Shown: positions 55,388 through 64,000 of the stretch, in pieces
How positions within the stretch are numbered: the first letter of the stretch is position 1
Layout: each line of letters begins with the position of its first letter
Source: Hyphomicrobiales bacterium
GTDB lineage: Bacteria; Pseudomonadota; Alphaproteobacteria; Rhizobiales; Aestuariivirgaceae
Direction of reading: 5' to 3'
Assembly (NCBI GenBank): GCA_025363755.1
Contig: JANYLQ010000052.1
Location: 1 to 64,000, forward strand
DNA length: 64,000 nucleotides
Made by a program: the position numbers and the translations under genes
The notes under the pieces: model-generated
The model's database searches: none
Seen by the model: the letters and a program-made list of their open reading frames with translations, nothing else
What the model was told of the DNA's origin: nothing

Positions 55388-56691
55388 AATTTTATTCAAT
55401 CACCGACCCCATTAAATACGCTGGCCCAACATCCACAAATCCGCTGAGCTATCGCTGGTACAACCCCGATCAAAAAGTCATGGGTAAAACCATGCGCGAT
55501 CATTTGCGCTTTGCTGTGTGTTATTGGCACACACTGTGCTGGCCGGGTGGTGACCCATTTGGTGGTGAAACATTCAACCGCGAATGGCACCATATGGCCG
55601 ACCCAATGAAGGCTGCTGGCGTGAAAGCCGATGTGATGTTCGAAACGTTGCGCATCTTGGACATTGATTATTTTTCCTTCCACGATCTCGACATCGCGCC
55701 GGAAGGAAACTCGTTGCAAGAATTTAATGCGAATGTCACGGGCATCGCCAAAATTCTTGAAAAACAAATGGCCAAGCACAATAAGAAACTGCTTTGGGGC
55801 ACGGCAAATATGTTCTCTAACCGCCGATTTATGGCGGGTGCGGCAACCAATCCAGACCCAGATGTATTTGCTTATTGCGCAGCACAAGTGAAACATTGCC
55901 TCGACGTGACCAAAGATTTGGGCGGCGAAAATTATGTGATGTGGGGCGGCCGCGAGGGTTATGAAACCTTGATCAACACCAAGATCGGCCACGAGTTAAA
56001 ACAAGCAGGCCGCTTCTTGTCACTGGTTGTCGATTACAAACATAAGATTGGTTTCAAAGGCCCGATCCTCATCGAACCAAAGCCCAAGGAACCATCGACC
56101 CATCAATATGATTATGACGTGGCCACGATTTACGGCCTGCTCAAATCATACGGGCTTGAGAATGATGTGAAGATGAACATCGAGCAAAATCATGCCATTC
56201 TCGCAGGCCATACTTTCGAGCATGAAATCGCACTCGCCTCGGCGCTCGGCATTTTTGGTTCGTTGGATCTCAATCGCGGTGGCTATCAAGTGGGCTGGGA
56301 CACGGACCAGTTTGCGATGAATGTGCCAGAACTCACGCTGATGATGATTGAAGTTATTCGCGCTGGCGGCTTTACTACTGGCGGCATGAATTTCGACGCG
56401 AAGATTCGTCGCCAATCACTTGACCCCGATGATTTGCTTTATGCTCATGTGGCTTCGATGGATGCGTGCGCGCAAGCCTTGCTCAACGCTGCAAAAATTA
56501 TCGAAGACGGCAAGCTCGATGCGGCAGTGAATAAGCGCTATGCCAAATGGAGCGAACCCACTAACCAAGCTATGTTGGAAAAAGGTGCAAGCTTAGAGGC
56601 CATCGCCGCGCGCGTGCACAAAGATAAAATCGAACCCCAACCCAAATCCGGCCGCCAAGAATATCTGGAAGGTCTGCTCAATAATATCTGA
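55384..56691 (+). CDS. xylA: Xylose isomerase
   Basis: A 435-residue class II metal-dependent isomerase converting D-xylose to D-xylulose. [10 protein letters not shown] contains the ring-opening histidine. [15 protein letters not shown] and [17 protein letters not shown] supply metal-binding glutamates, with [17 protein letters not shown] and the C-terminal [11 protein letters not shown] following. Overlap with xylB and an 11-base gap to the next gene show one operon. This means xylose uses the isomerase route rather than the Weimberg pathway, at least from these genes. Confidence 0.97.
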   Translation: MKFYSITDPIKYAGPTSTNPLSYRWYNPDQKVMGKTMRDHLRFAVCYWHTLCWPGGDPFGGETFNREWHHMADPMKAAGVKADVMFETLRILDIDYFSFHDLDIAPEGNSLQEFNANVTGIAKILEKQMAKHNKKLLWGTANMFSNRRFMAGAATNPDPDVFAYCAAQVKHCLDVTKDLGGENYVMWGGREGYETLINTKIGHELKQAGRFLSLVVDYKHKIGFKGPILIEPKPKEPSTHQYDYDVATIYGLLKSYGLENDVKMNIEQNHAILAGHTFEHEIALASALGIFGSLDLNRGGYQVGWDTDQFAMNVPELTLMMIEVIRAGGFTTGGMNFDAKIRRQSLDPDDLLYAHVASMDACAQALLNAAKIIEDGKLDAAVNKRYAKWSEPTNQAMLEKGASLEAIAARVHKDKIEPQPKSGRQEYLEGLLNNI

Positions 56692-56702
56692 GGGAAAACA
56701 TC

Positions 56703-57878
56703 ATGGCCATTGAAGGCAGCAAAAACCAAAAGCATTCGGGCCGCATCCGCTATGGCATGGTGGGCGGCGGGCAGGGCGCGTTTATCGGCGCTGTTCACCG
56801 CATCGCCGCGCGCATTGATGATAAATATGAATTTGTGGCGGGCGCGCTTTCGGCTGATCCGGCCAAAGCAAAAGCATCGGGCCAAGAATTGGGCCTCTCC
56901 TCCGACCGCATTTATTCCGATTTCCAAATCATGGCAAAGGCCGAAGCCAAACGTGCCGATGGCATCGAAGCTGTGTCCATTGTCACGCCCAACCACATGC
57001 ATTATCCGGTGGCCAAGGCCTTCATCGAAGCTGGCATTCATGTGATCTGCGACAAGCCGCTGTCGCTGAACTTGAAGGAAGGCAAGGCACTGGCTGCATT
57101 GCTGAAGAAGAACCCGAAAGTCATCTTCGCCTTGACCCATAATTATTCAGGCTATCCGATGATCCGTCATGCTCAAGCGATGGTTCAGGCAGGAGAGCTC
57201 GGCGATATCCGCTTGGTGCAGGGTGAGTATCCACAAGATTGGCTAGCCACTGATTTGGAAAAGACAGGCCAAAAACAAGCTGCATGGCGCACCGATCCAA
57301 AGCGCTCAGGCGCTGGTGGTTGCGTGGGCGATATCGGCACACATACTTATCAACTCGGCTGTTTTGTGTCAGGCTTAGAGGCCACAGAACTTTCCGCTGA
57401 ACTCACCAGCTTTGTGAAAGGCCGCAAGCTTGATGATGATGTGGACGTGCGCCTGCATTATAAAGGTGGTGCCAAAGGCCACATCTGGGCGTCCCAAGTG
57501 GCCGTGGGCCATGAGAATGGTTTGAAGCTCAGGGTTTATGGCACCAAGGGTGGCCTTGAATGGGTGCAGGCTGATCCAAACTATCTGTGGTTCACACCAC
57601 TGGGCGGCGAGAAGCGCTTGATCACCAGAGGTGGTGCTGGCAGCGGCCCCTCATCCGCAAGAGTTACAAGAGTTCCCCCCGGCCATCCCGAAGGCTATCT
57701 CGAAGGCTTTGCCAACATCTACACTGAAGTGGCCAGAGCCATTGAAGCCAAACGTGCTGGCAAAAAGTTGGACAAAGAAGTCCAATTCCCCGGCATCGCA
57801 GACGGCGTTGCGGGCATGGCGTTTATCGAAGCTTGTGTGAAGTCATCGGCAAAGAATGGGAAGTGGATCAAGGTTTGA
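56703..57878 (+). CDS. Gfo/Idh/MocA family oxidoreductase
   Basis: A 391-residue NAD(P)-dependent dehydrogenase. The N-terminal Rossmann motif GMVGGGQGAFIGAVHR is near residue 16. The CDKPLSLNLKEGKAL motif has the conserved lysine of the EKP type. GGCVGDIGTHTYQL with D and H forms the active site in the C-terminal domain. GAGGG precedes the ATG. Position right after xylA suggests a sugar or inositol-type substrate linked to pentose use, but the exact reaction cannot be named. Confidence 0.9.
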   Translation: MAIEGSKNQKHSGRIRYGMVGGGQGAFIGAVHRIAARIDDKYEFVAGALSADPAKAKASGQELGLSSDRIYSDFQIMAKAEAKRADGIEAVSIVTPNHMHYPVAKAFIEAGIHVICDKPLSLNLKEGKALAALLKKNPKVIFALTHNYSGYPMIRHAQAMVQAGELGDIRLVQGEYPQDWLATDLEKTGQKQAAWRTDPKRSGAGGCVGDIGTHTYQLGCFVSGLEATELSAELTSFVKGRKLDDDVDVRLHYKGGAKGHIWASQVAVGHENGLKLRVYGTKGGLEWVQADPNYLWFTPLGGEKRLITRGGAGSGPSSARVTRVPPGHPEGYLEGFANIYTEVARAIEAKRAGKKLDKEVQFPGIADGVAGMAFIEACVKSSAKNGKWIKV

Positions 57879-57951
57879 GCGTCGGGTTACTGCCGTATAA
57901 GTTTCGGCATCCCCGCTTCACCTTCTCTAAATTTCCCTCTACAAGGGCGTC

Positions 57952-58623
57952 ATGAAAACCCGGCCACTGATAATCTCCCCTTCCATCCTCGCATCCGATT
58001 TCTCAAAACTTGGTGACGAAGTGATCGCCGCCGATAAAGGCGGGGCCGATTGGATTCACATTGACGTGATGGATGGGCATTTTGTGCCGAACATCACATT
58101 TGGTGCACCGGTCATGCAATCAATCCGCAAGTGCACAACAAAACCCTTCGATGTGCATTTGATGATTTCGCCCGCTGATCCTTACCTTGCACAATTTGCT
58201 GCAGCAGGTGCGGACTTGATCTCCGTCCACGCCGAGGCTGGCCCGCATCTTGATCGTTCGCTGCAAGCCATCAAAGCACTGGGCAATAAGGCAGGCGTGG
58301 CAATTAATCCGGCAACGCCGCTTTCGGTGATTGAGCATGTGATTGATCGGCTCGATCTTATATTGATCATGACGGTGAACCCCGGCTTTGGCGGGCAGAC
58401 TTTCATTCCCGCCATGCTTGATAAAATCCGCGCCGCTAAAGCGCTGGTCGGTGGTCGCAATATTGATATTGAAGTCGATGGTGGTGTAACCGCAGAAAAT
58501 GCAGGTGCAATCTATCGGGCAGGTGCCAATGCGATGGTTGCAGGTTCCAGCATTTTTAAAGGCAATGATTATGCCGCCAACATCAAAGCGCTGCGCGTGG
58601 CCGCAACATCAATCTCAGCATGA
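57952..58623 (+). CDS. rpe: Ribulose-phosphate 3-epimerase
   Basis: A 223-residue TIM-barrel enzyme interconverting ribulose 5-phosphate and xylulose 5-phosphate. [15 protein letters not shown], the metal and catalytic motif [32 protein letters not shown] and [11 protein letters not shown] are all present. It connects xylulose 5-phosphate made by XylB to the pentose phosphate pool. It is 73 bases after the oxidoreductase gene and overlaps the next hydrolase (ATGA). Confidence 0.97.
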   Translation: MKTRPLIISPSILASDFSKLGDEVIAADKGGADWIHIDVMDGHFVPNITFGAPVMQSIRKCTTKPFDVHLMISPADPYLAQFAAAGADLISVHAEAGPHLDRSLQAIKALGNKAGVAINPATPLSVIEHVIDRLDLILIMTVNPGFGGQTFIPAMLDKIRAAKALVGGRNIDIEVDGGVTAENAGAIYRAGANAMVAGSSIFKGNDYAANIKALRVAATSISA

Positions 58624-59507
58624 GCGACAAATACCCCACAGTGAAGGACGAAGGCATCCGCCGTTTCTTGATGGAAGGCGAAAAGCTTTATCCGGCTGAC
58701 GCAGTAAATTTCACCATGGAACAGCAGCGGGCTTTCTATGACGAGTTCTGCGCGCATTTTGATTATCCGCATCCCGCCGACGTCACCACATTTGATTTCA
58801 AAGTTGGTGAAATTCCCTGCCGTACTTACAAACCCGTATTCCCAAAAGCCAAACTACTTTATCTCCACGGCGGTGGCTATATAGTTGGCGGTATTGCGAG
58901 TCATGATTCAATTTGCGCTGAGATTGCGGGTCATGCAGAGGTCAAAGTGACAGCTGTTGAATATCGCTTGGCTCCCGAACACCCATTTCCCGCAGCTTTT
59001 GATGATTGCTGGGCGGTGCTGAATCATTTAGGACACTGCATCGTCGCGGGCGATAGTGCGGGCGGAAATATGACCGCGGCTTTGTGCCTGAAATCGCGCG
59101 ATGTGGATGGCCCTAAAATCAAAGCGCAAATCCTGATCTATCCCGGCCTCGGTGGTGATATGACCACGGGCTCATATCTTACTCAAGCAAACGCTCCAGG
59201 CCTGACGACGAAGGACGTGATTTTTTACCGCGACACCTACAAAGGCAGTCCCAATAAATATGCTGAGCCATTGCGCGAAACCAATTACGCCAATCTGCCG
59301 CCCGCCTTCATGGTCGCCGCTTGTCTTGATCCGCTGCATGATGACTGCATGAACTATGCAGCAAAACTCAAAGCCGCAGGCGTTGAGGCACAATTGCGTG
59401 ATGAACCACTTTTGATCCATGCTTTCCTCCGCGCCCGCCATATGAGCCAACCTGCCGCAGATTCTTTTGCAAGCATTATTGCAGCAATCAAGCGTTTTGC
59501 GGCATAA
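58620..59507 (+). CDS. Alpha/beta hydrolase (HSL-type esterase)
   Basis: A 295-residue soluble hydrolase of the hormone-sensitive-lipase group. The oxyanion motif LHGGGY, the nucleophile elbow GDSAGGN, an aspartate in CLDPLHDD and a histidine in LLIHAFL make a complete triad. [13 protein letters not shown] is typical. Its start overlaps the rpe stop (ATGA). Substrates of this group are short-chain esters; linkage to pentose genes might mean deacylation of esterified (for example acetylated) sugars, which is an inference from position only. Confidence 0.9.
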   Translation: MSDKYPTVKDEGIRRFLMEGEKLYPADAVNFTMEQQRAFYDEFCAHFDYPHPADVTTFDFKVGEIPCRTYKPVFPKAKLLYLHGGGYIVGGIASHDSICAEIAGHAEVKVTAVEYRLAPEHPFPAAFDDCWAVLNHLGHCIVAGDSAGGNMTAALCLKSRDVDGPKIKAQILIYPGLGGDMTTGSYLTQANAPGLTTKDVIFYRDTYKGSPNKYAEPLRETNYANLPPAFMVAACLDPLHDDCMNYAAKLKAAGVEAQLRDEPLLIHAFLRARHMSQPAADSFASIIAAIKRFAA

Positions 59508-59514
59508 GGACACC

Positions 59515-61533
59515 ATGACGATCAAAACGATTACCAAATTTCTGCGCAAAACCAAATTTGTTGAAAACTTTTGGATCACCATGTCTGATGGGGTAAAGCT
59601 TTCCGCCAGCATGCACATTCCTGAAGATGCATCCAGAAACAAAGTGCCAGCGTTGCTTGAATATTTACCTTACCGTAAGCGTGATGGGACGCATGTGCGC
59701 GATGCGTTGACCCATCCTTACCTTGCAGGCCATGGCTATGCATCAGTGCGCGTTGATATGCGAGGCTCAGGCGATTCCGAAGGCGTTATGCTGGATGAAT
59801 ACACCAGGCAAGAACAAGATGATGCCTTAGAGGTCATCGCTTGGTTGGCCAAACAAAAATGGTGTACTGGAAAAGTGGGAATGTTCGGTATTTCTTGGGG
59901 CGGGTTTAATGCGCTGCAAGTGGCCGCGCGCCAACCTGAAGCTTTAAAAGCGATCGTCACCATTTGCTCGACGGATGATCGCTACGAAGACGACATTCAT
60001 TACAAGGGCGGTACGTTGCTGAATGAGAATTTGGGCTGGGCTGCCACCATGCTGGCTTATTCTTCGCGCCCGCCTGATCCAAAAATCGTTGGCACCAAGT
60101 GGAAAAAAATGTGGATGGAGCGTCTAAAGAATGAGCCATTTCTGTTGATCCCATGGTTGCAACATCCGCACCGCGATGCCTATTGGAAACACGGATCGGT
60201 GAATGAGGATTTCGGTAAAATTACAGCAGCAGCATTGGTCGTTGGCGGTTGGAATGATGCTTATTCAAATGCGATCCCACGTTTGATGCGCGGCCTCCGT
60301 GCGCCCCGCAAAGCCATTATCGGCCCGTGGGTGCATAAATATCCGCATTTTGCATCACCCGAACCCAAAATTGGCTTCTTACAAGAAATGCTGCGCTGGT
60401 GGGATTTCTATTTGAAAGACATCAACTCGAAAGTAACTGATGATCCCGATTACAGATACTACGTGATGGATGCCTATAAGCCCGGAAAATTCCCCAAGGA
60501 AATTCCAGGCCGCTGGGTCAGCGATCCCTATTGGGGTTACGGCAATGTCGAAACCAAAACCTTCCAACTCTCATCACAGGGCATTTCCGCTGAGGCAGGC
60601 ACTGAAAAAATGCTGTCGATTACTTCAAAGCAAACCACAGGCTTTGACGGCGGTGAATATTGCATCATCTGGATGGGCCCGGAATTTCCGGGCGACCAAG
60701 TCAAAGACGATGCTCAATCGATATGCTTCGACAGCCCCGTGCTGAGCGCTGATATGGATATCGTGGGTCAACCCACCATCGATCTGGAATTCATGGTTGA
60801 TAAGCCCGTGGCGCATGTGGCCATCCGCCTGAATGATGTGTGGCCTTCAGGCGAGGTCAGCCGCATCAGCTATCATTTGCAAAACTTGTGCATGCGCGAC
60901 AGCCGCGAATACCCAACGCCGCTGGAAGCTTACAAACGCTACACCATGAAAATTAAATTAGATGACATTGCATGGCGCATTCCAAAAGGACATAAGTTGC
61001 GGGTGTCGATTTCAACAAGCTACTTCCCAATGATGTGGCCTGTGGCTGAACCGGTGCGGCTTAACGTGTTTGCTGGAAAATCTTCGCTCAGCCTGCCGAT
61101 TAGAAAACCTGTGGCTGATGAAAAGAAGGTTGAGTTTAGCCCCGCCGAGGCCGCAAGTCCTGTGACGCAAAAGGAAACCAAGAAGCCGTTTCATAAGCGT
61201 GATGTGACGGTAAACAAGAAAACTGGCGAAACAAAACTCTCAATCATTGATGATTTTGGCACCCAAGAGATTAAACCCCATGGCATGGTAATCTGGGGAA
61301 CTGGTCGCGAGAATTATTCTATTATGCCCGATGATCCTTTATCCGCAAAAATGGAAACCCATTGGACGGAAGGTCGCAAACGCGGCAAATGGGAATGCCG
61401 CACTGAAACCTTTGGTCGCTTGACTGCCACTAAAACCCATTGGATTGTTTGGGGCAAAATTGATGCCTTTGAGGGCAAAAAACTGCTATTCACCAAAGAG
61501 TTTAACGAAACCATTGAACGGAAGCTCCAGTGA
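59515..61533 (+). CDS. CocE/NonD family hydrolase (X-Pro dipeptidyl-peptidase-like)
   Basis: A 672-residue protein. The alpha/beta hydrolase domain has RVDMRGSGDSEG, the serine elbow GISWGGFNALQ and the surrounding helical cap. The C-terminal jelly-roll domain of the PepX type starts near residue 400, with FMVDKPVAHVAIRLNDVWPSG and RISYHLQN. ATG 59515 follows AAGGA; the frame extended to 59467 lies in the upstream gene. There is no signal peptide. Family members cleave esters (cocaine esterase), beta-lactam intermediates or peptides; the substrate is unknown. The TGA stop forms part of the downstream RpoE-type promoter. Confidence 0.9.
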   Translation: MTIKTITKFLRKTKFVENFWITMSDGVKLSASMHIPEDASRNKVPALLEYLPYRKRDGTHVRDALTHPYLAGHGYASVRVDMRGSGDSEGVMLDEYTRQEQDDALEVIAWLAKQKWCTGKVGMFGISWGGFNALQVAARQPEALKAIVTICSTDDRYEDDIHYKGGTLLNENLGWAATMLAYSSRPPDPKIVGTKWKKMWMERLKNEPFLLIPWLQHPHRDAYWKHGSVNEDFGKITAAALVVGGWNDAYSNAIPRLMRGLRAPRKAIIGPWVHKYPHFASPEPKIGFLQEMLRWWDFYLKDINSKVTDDPDYRYYVMDAYKPGKFPKEIPGRWVSDPYWGYGNVETKTFQLSSQGISAEAGTEKMLSITSKQTTGFDGGEYCIIWMGPEFPGDQVKDDAQSICFDSPVLSADMDIVGQPTIDLEFMVDKPVAHVAIRLNDVWPSGEVSRISYHLQNLCMRDSREYPTPLEAYKRYTMKIKLDDIAWRIPKGHKLRVSISTSYFPMMWPVAEPVRLNVFAGKSSLSLPIRKPVADEKKVEFSPAEAASPVTQKETKKPFHKRDVTVNKKTGETKLSIIDDFGTQEIKPHGMVIWGTGRENYSIMPDDPLSAKMETHWTEGRKRGKWECRTETFGRLTATKTHWIVWGKIDAFEGKKLLFTKEFNETIERKLQ

Positions 61534-61560
61534 TCCGCATTGTTACATTTTCCGTAAAAG
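61531..61560 (+). promoter_or_regulatory. RpoE (ECF, ChrR-controlled) promoter of rpoE-chrR
   Basis: TGATCC at 61531-61536, exactly 18 bases, then TAAAA at 61555-61559. In Rhodobacter sphaeroides the RpoE of the RpoE-ChrR pair uses a TGATCC -35 with a TA-rich -10 at this spacing and drives its own gene. The -35 element uses the stop codon of the CocE-type gene. The transcript should begin near 61566, about 20-40 bases before the sigma start. Confidence 0.8.
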
Positions 61561-61587
61561 CACAGGGAATAAACTGGTTGAACGGCT

Positions 61588-62181
61588 GTGTCATTCGTAA
61601 CACTTTCCATGACTGAAACTTCGGTGCCAAACGCGCGAGGTGATCAATTCGTTGATTTTTTGACGCGGGTCGCCGCGTCGAAGGATCGCGCAGCATTTGC
61701 ATCATTATTTGATCATTTTGCCCCACGCGTTAAAAGTTTCATGATGCGTAAGGGTTCAAACCCCGAACAAGCCGAAGACTTGGTGCAGGAAACCATGATC
61801 GCCGTCTGGTCAAAGGCAGCGATGTTTTCAACCGAAAAAGGCTCGGTATCGACCTGGATTTTTACAATTGCCCGCAATTTACGCATCGACAAGTTGCGCC
61901 GTGAGCGATCTCAGCTTTATACAGATTTGGAAGATTTCGACGCGCCAGACTTGAGCACAGGGGCGGAAGAAGCTTTGGGTCGTTCACAGGAAGATAACCA
62001 AGTTTCCTTGGCTTTGGCGCAAATTCCAGCAGAACAGCGTGATTTATTGATCCTTTCGTTTGTCGAGGACGTACCTCAATCAGAGATAGCTTTACGGCTT
62101 GGAATCCCGCTCGGCACAGTTAAATCTCGCATGCGTTTAGGTTATCAGCGACTGCGCAAACTTTTGGAGACAATGAATTGA
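61588..62181 (+). CDS. rpoE: ECF sigma factor, RpoE (ChrR-partnered)
   Basis: A 197-residue extracytoplasmic-function sigma factor. Region 2 includes EQAEDLVQETMIAVWSKA, and region 4 includes IPAEQRDLLILSFVEDVPQSEIALRLGIPLGTVKSRM. It lacks regions 1 and 3 as expected. The start is either GTG 61588 or ATG 61609; neither has a clear ribosome site, and family proteins do not settle it. It overlaps chrR by four bases. In R. sphaeroides this pair governs the singlet-oxygen response. An autoregulatory promoter lies directly upstream. Confidence 0.94.
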   Translation: MSFVTLSMTETSVPNARGDQFVDFLTRVAASKDRAAFASLFDHFAPRVKSFMMRKGSNPEQAEDLVQETMIAVWSKAAMFSTEKGSVSTWIFTIARNLRIDKLRRERSQLYTDLEDFDAPDLSTGAEEALGRSQEDNQVSLALAQIPAEQRDLLILSFVEDVPQSEIALRLGIPLGTVKSRMRLGYQRLRKLLETMN

Positions 62182-62825
62182 ATATTTCTCATCATCTTGA
62201 TGATGCCACTCTTTTGGCTTTTGCTGCAGGCACCGTGGGTGAAGCGCATGGCATATTAGTAGCTTCGCATCTGGCAATGTGCCCAACCTGCCGCAACGCA
62301 TTGCGCAAGGCTGAGGGCTTGGGTGGCGGTATTCTTGAATCTCAGGCTGGACAAGCCGTTTCAGACGTTTGCCGCGCTGCGACTTTGGCGAGCCTTGATG
62401 CGGTGATTGCGCCTAAAGAGACTTATAAGCCAAAGAGCGATTTGCCATTGGCTCTGGCCCGCATCATGGGTGATGTTAACTTGGCCGATATTCATTGGCA
62501 TAAAAGGGCGCCGGGCGTTTCAGTGTTTGACGTACCCTTGTCAAAAGGGTCAAAAACCAAGCTGAAGCTTGTGAAGCTTGGCAAAGGCCGAACTATGCCA
62601 GAGCACGGTCATGGTGGAGAAGAGCTCACTCTGATCTTGAAGGGCTCTTATCATGATAAAATGGGACGCTTCTCACCTGGTGATGTAGCCGATTTAGACG
62701 CTGAAATTGAACATCAACCAATCGTCGATTCTGATGAAGATTGCATCTGCGTTATAGCATTCGAAACGCGTGCAATTTACAAAACAATTTTGGCAAAACT
62801 GGTGCAGCCTTTTGTTGGTATTTAA
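62178..62825 (+). CDS. chrR: ChrR-type zinc anti-sigma factor
   Basis: A 215-residue anti-sigma factor. The N-terminal zinc-binding ZAS domain has H6, H31, C35 and C38 (HLAMCPTC), the same numbering as in R. sphaeroides ChrR. The C-terminal cupin domain has H143, H145 (PEHGHGGEE), E149 and H179, matching the second metal site needed there for the singlet-oxygen response. It binds RpoE and holds it inactive until the stress. ATG overlaps the rpoE stop. Its TAA overlaps the stop of the convergent pip gene by 4 bases. Confidence 0.95.
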   Translation: MNISHHLDDATLLAFAAGTVGEAHGILVASHLAMCPTCRNALRKAEGLGGGILESQAGQAVSDVCRAATLASLDAVIAPKETYKPKSDLPLALARIMGDVNLADIHWHKRAPGVSVFDVPLSKGSKTKLKLVKLGKGRTMPEHGHGGEELTLILKGSYHDKMGRFSPGDVADLDAEIEHQPIVDSDEDCICVIAFETRAIYKTILAKLVQPFVGI

Positions 62826-63775
62826 CCAATAAAAGAATTCGTTGCCCTCACTAAAGCATCAACCATTCCCGGCTCGCTTCCGGCGTGACCAGCATCGGGC
62901 ACTATAACAAAATTTGCTTTCGGCCATTCTTTGCTGAGAGCATAAGCGGTATCTGGCGGCGTGATCACATCGTAACGCCCTTGTACAATGGCGCCCGGAA
63001 TATCAGCGAGTAAATGCGCATTGCGCAACAGCTGATCATCAGCTTCTAAAAAACCCTTATTGATAAAATAGTGACATTCAATACTGGCAAAGGCGATTGC
63101 AAAATGATCGTTGCCAAATTGCACAACACGCTCAGGATTAGGAAGCAACGAAGACACAGCGCCTTCCCATTGGCTCCATGCGCGCGCACATGCCAATTTC
63201 ACAACTTCATCATCACCCGTTAAACGCTTGTGATAGGCCGAAACAAAATCACCTCGCTCATCCTCAGGAATTGGACGCACATAATCTTCCCAAAACTCTG
63301 GAAACAACATGGAAGCGCCAAATTGGTAAAGCCAATCAACTTCCTTTTTGCGCACGGTAAAAATCCCGCGCACGATCAATTCTGTCACCCGCTTCGAATT
63401 AGTTTCGGCATAAGCCAAAGCTAATGTCGATCCCCACGACCCTCCGAAAACTTGCCACTGCTCAATGCCTAAATGATCCCTCAATCTTTCTATGTCGGAA
63501 ACCAAGTCCCAAGTGGTGTTTTCTTCCAGCAAAGCATATGGCGTCGATGCTCCACACCCGCGCTGGTCAAACAATATGATCCGGTAAGCAGCAGGATTGT
63601 GAAACCGCCGTAGGTTTGGAGAAATGCCACCGCCCGGCCCGCCATGCAAAATCACAACGGGCTTTCCAGCAGGGTTTCCACACTCTTCAAAGTAGATTTC
63701 ATGTAAATCTGAAACGCGAATACGACCGCGCACATAAGGTTGCAGTTCTGGAAAAAAAGGTAAACGATCAATCAT
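62822..63775 (-). CDS. pip: Prolyl iminopeptidase
   Basis: A 317-residue S33 alpha/beta hydrolase releasing N-terminal proline from peptides. LHGGPGGGISP forms the oxyanion hole. FDQRGCGAS is the family signature, and GGSWGSTLALAYAE holds the serine nucleophile. GRYDVITP (aspartate) and DAGHAG (histidine) complete the triad. It is cytoplasmic and full length. It converges on chrR and is divergent from mscL. Confidence 0.95.
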   Translation of the reverse strand: MIDRLPFFPELQPYVRGRIRVSDLHEIYFEECGNPAGKPVVILHGGPGGGISPNLRRFHNPAAYRIILFDQRGCGASTPYALLEENTTWDLVSDIERLRDHLGIEQWQVFGGSWGSTLALAYAETNSKRVTELIVRGIFTVRKKEVDWLYQFGASMLFPEFWEDYVRPIPEDERGDFVSAYHKRLTGDDEVVKLACARAWSQWEGAVSSLLPNPERVVQFGNDHFAIAFASIECHYFINKGFLEADDQLLRNAHLLADIPGAIVQGRYDVITPPDTAYALSKEWPKANFVIVPDAGHAGSEPGMVDALVRATNSFIG

Positions 63776-63801
63776 AACACTGAAATTAGGGCTAAGTCGT
63801 T

Positions 63802-63839
63802 GTTTGGGCTAGCCCCAAACATGGTTAACCCTTACTTAA
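63802..63839. promoter_or_regulatory. Hairpin and CtrA-like box in the pip-mscL gap
   Basis: GTTTGGG (63802-63808) pairs with CCCAAAC (63814-63820) around the palindromic core GGGCTAGCCC. Directly after it, TTAA (63825-63828), seven bases, TTAA (63836-63839) gives both half sites of the CtrA box TTAA-N7-TTAAC, with T in place of the last C. It lies 50 bases upstream of pip and 100 before mscL. Confidence 0.45.
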
Positions 63840-63938
63840 TATTAGCTTTTGATTTTGGTAACGTTCGTCTAAAGGGCCCCCCAGCGCTTACTCTGACAGG
63901 GGATGTCAGGGCGCCATATATTGTGGGGGACTAAACCT

Positions 63939-64000
63939 ATGTGGAATGAATTTAAAAACTTTGCGTTTAAAGGCAATGCTTTCGATCTAGCTATCGGCGT
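63939..64000 (+). CDS. mscL: Large-conductance mechanosensitive channel MscL, 5' end only
   Basis: The ATG at 63939 follows GGGGGA at a good distance and opens a frame running off the window. The 20 complete codons read MWNEFKNFAFKGNAFDLAIG, the N-terminal amphipathic helix of MscL (EFK.FA.KGN..DLA.G in the family). MscL is a homopentameric inner-membrane channel that opens under hypo-osmotic shock. Only about one seventh of the gene is here. Confidence 0.88.
   Translation, partial: MWNEFKNFAFKGNAFDLAIG

Noticed and set aside
55396-55992. 198-codon minus-strand frame inside xylA, and 56538-57140 in the same area
   Set aside because: Antisense shadows of xylose isomerase and the oxidoreductase; no independent support.
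1-64000. CRISPR array, insertion sequence or prophage
   Set aside because: I saw no regularly spaced repeats, transposase motifs or phage structural genes; the S24 regulator stands alone.

Overview
The window is a contiguous piece of an alphaproteobacterial chromosome, most likely Hyphomicrobiales (Rhizobiales). The pointers are a class I lysyl-tRNA synthetase, a Caulobacter-type cpa/tad pilus operon, an RpoE-ChrR sigma/anti-sigma pair, a PodJ-like polarity protein with Sel1 repeats, PdeM with its partner helicase, and a complete Entner-Doudoroff operon. Base composition is moderate. The genus cannot be named from the sequence. Coding density is very high: many gene pairs overlap by 1-4 bases (ATGA, GTGA, TAATG), and no gene-free stretch exceeds 300 bases.

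Layout. 1-800: 3' end of an unknown gene, then tRNA-Arg(CCG) on the minus strand; its 3' end faces the left edge, so the left edge may be the end of an integrated element. 0.8-11.9 kb: PhyH-type dioxygenase, acyltransferase 3, polA, an EamA transporter, L-serine dehydratase, hrpB and a fructokinase-like kinase. 12.0-16.6 kb: zwf-pgl-edd-eda, taking glucose 6-phosphate to pyruvate and glyceraldehyde 3-phosphate. 16.6-23.8 kb: DUF599 protein and prfC; glk-pncA-EamA; aldehyde dehydrogenase and another EamA transporter.

23.9-34.4 kb: the Tad (Flp) pilus locus. TadG-like, TadE-like and a stand-alone CpaC-N-domain protein lie on the minus strand, divergent from cpaA-cpaB-cpaC-cpaD-cpaE-cpaF-tadB-tadC on the plus strand. 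No Flp pilin and no TadD are present here. A family 2 glycosyltransferase converges on tadC, and its last ~64 codons are read antisense through tadC. It is followed by an orphan solute-binding protein, pyrD, a DUF952 protein, an S24-type regulator, and a LysR regulator divergent from an NAD-dependent epimerase-like gene.

41.2-52.8 kb: lysS (class I), then a DinG-like Fe-S helicase, a TerB-like protein, a ligase-associated Lhr-type helicase and PdeM, a possible DNA-repair module; then the large PodJ-like gene on the opposite strand. 52.9-61.5 kb: nudC, then a pentose block xylB-xylA-(Gfo/Idh/MocA oxidoreductase)-rpe followed by two hydrolases. 61.5-64.0 kb: a well-formed RpoE-type promoter overlapping the preceding stop codon, rpoE, chrR, prolyl iminopeptidase and the first 20 codons of mscL, cut by the window end.

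Metabolically the window gives a sugar-centred picture: glucokinase and a fructokinase-like enzyme feed the Entner-Doudoroff operon, while xylose enters through xylose isomerase and xylulokinase with ribulose-phosphate epimerase beside them. No phosphofructokinase of the glycolytic type is seen here. Several intergenic gaps carry perfect inverted repeats that look like operators (zwf, xylB, podJ, lysR), reported separately.
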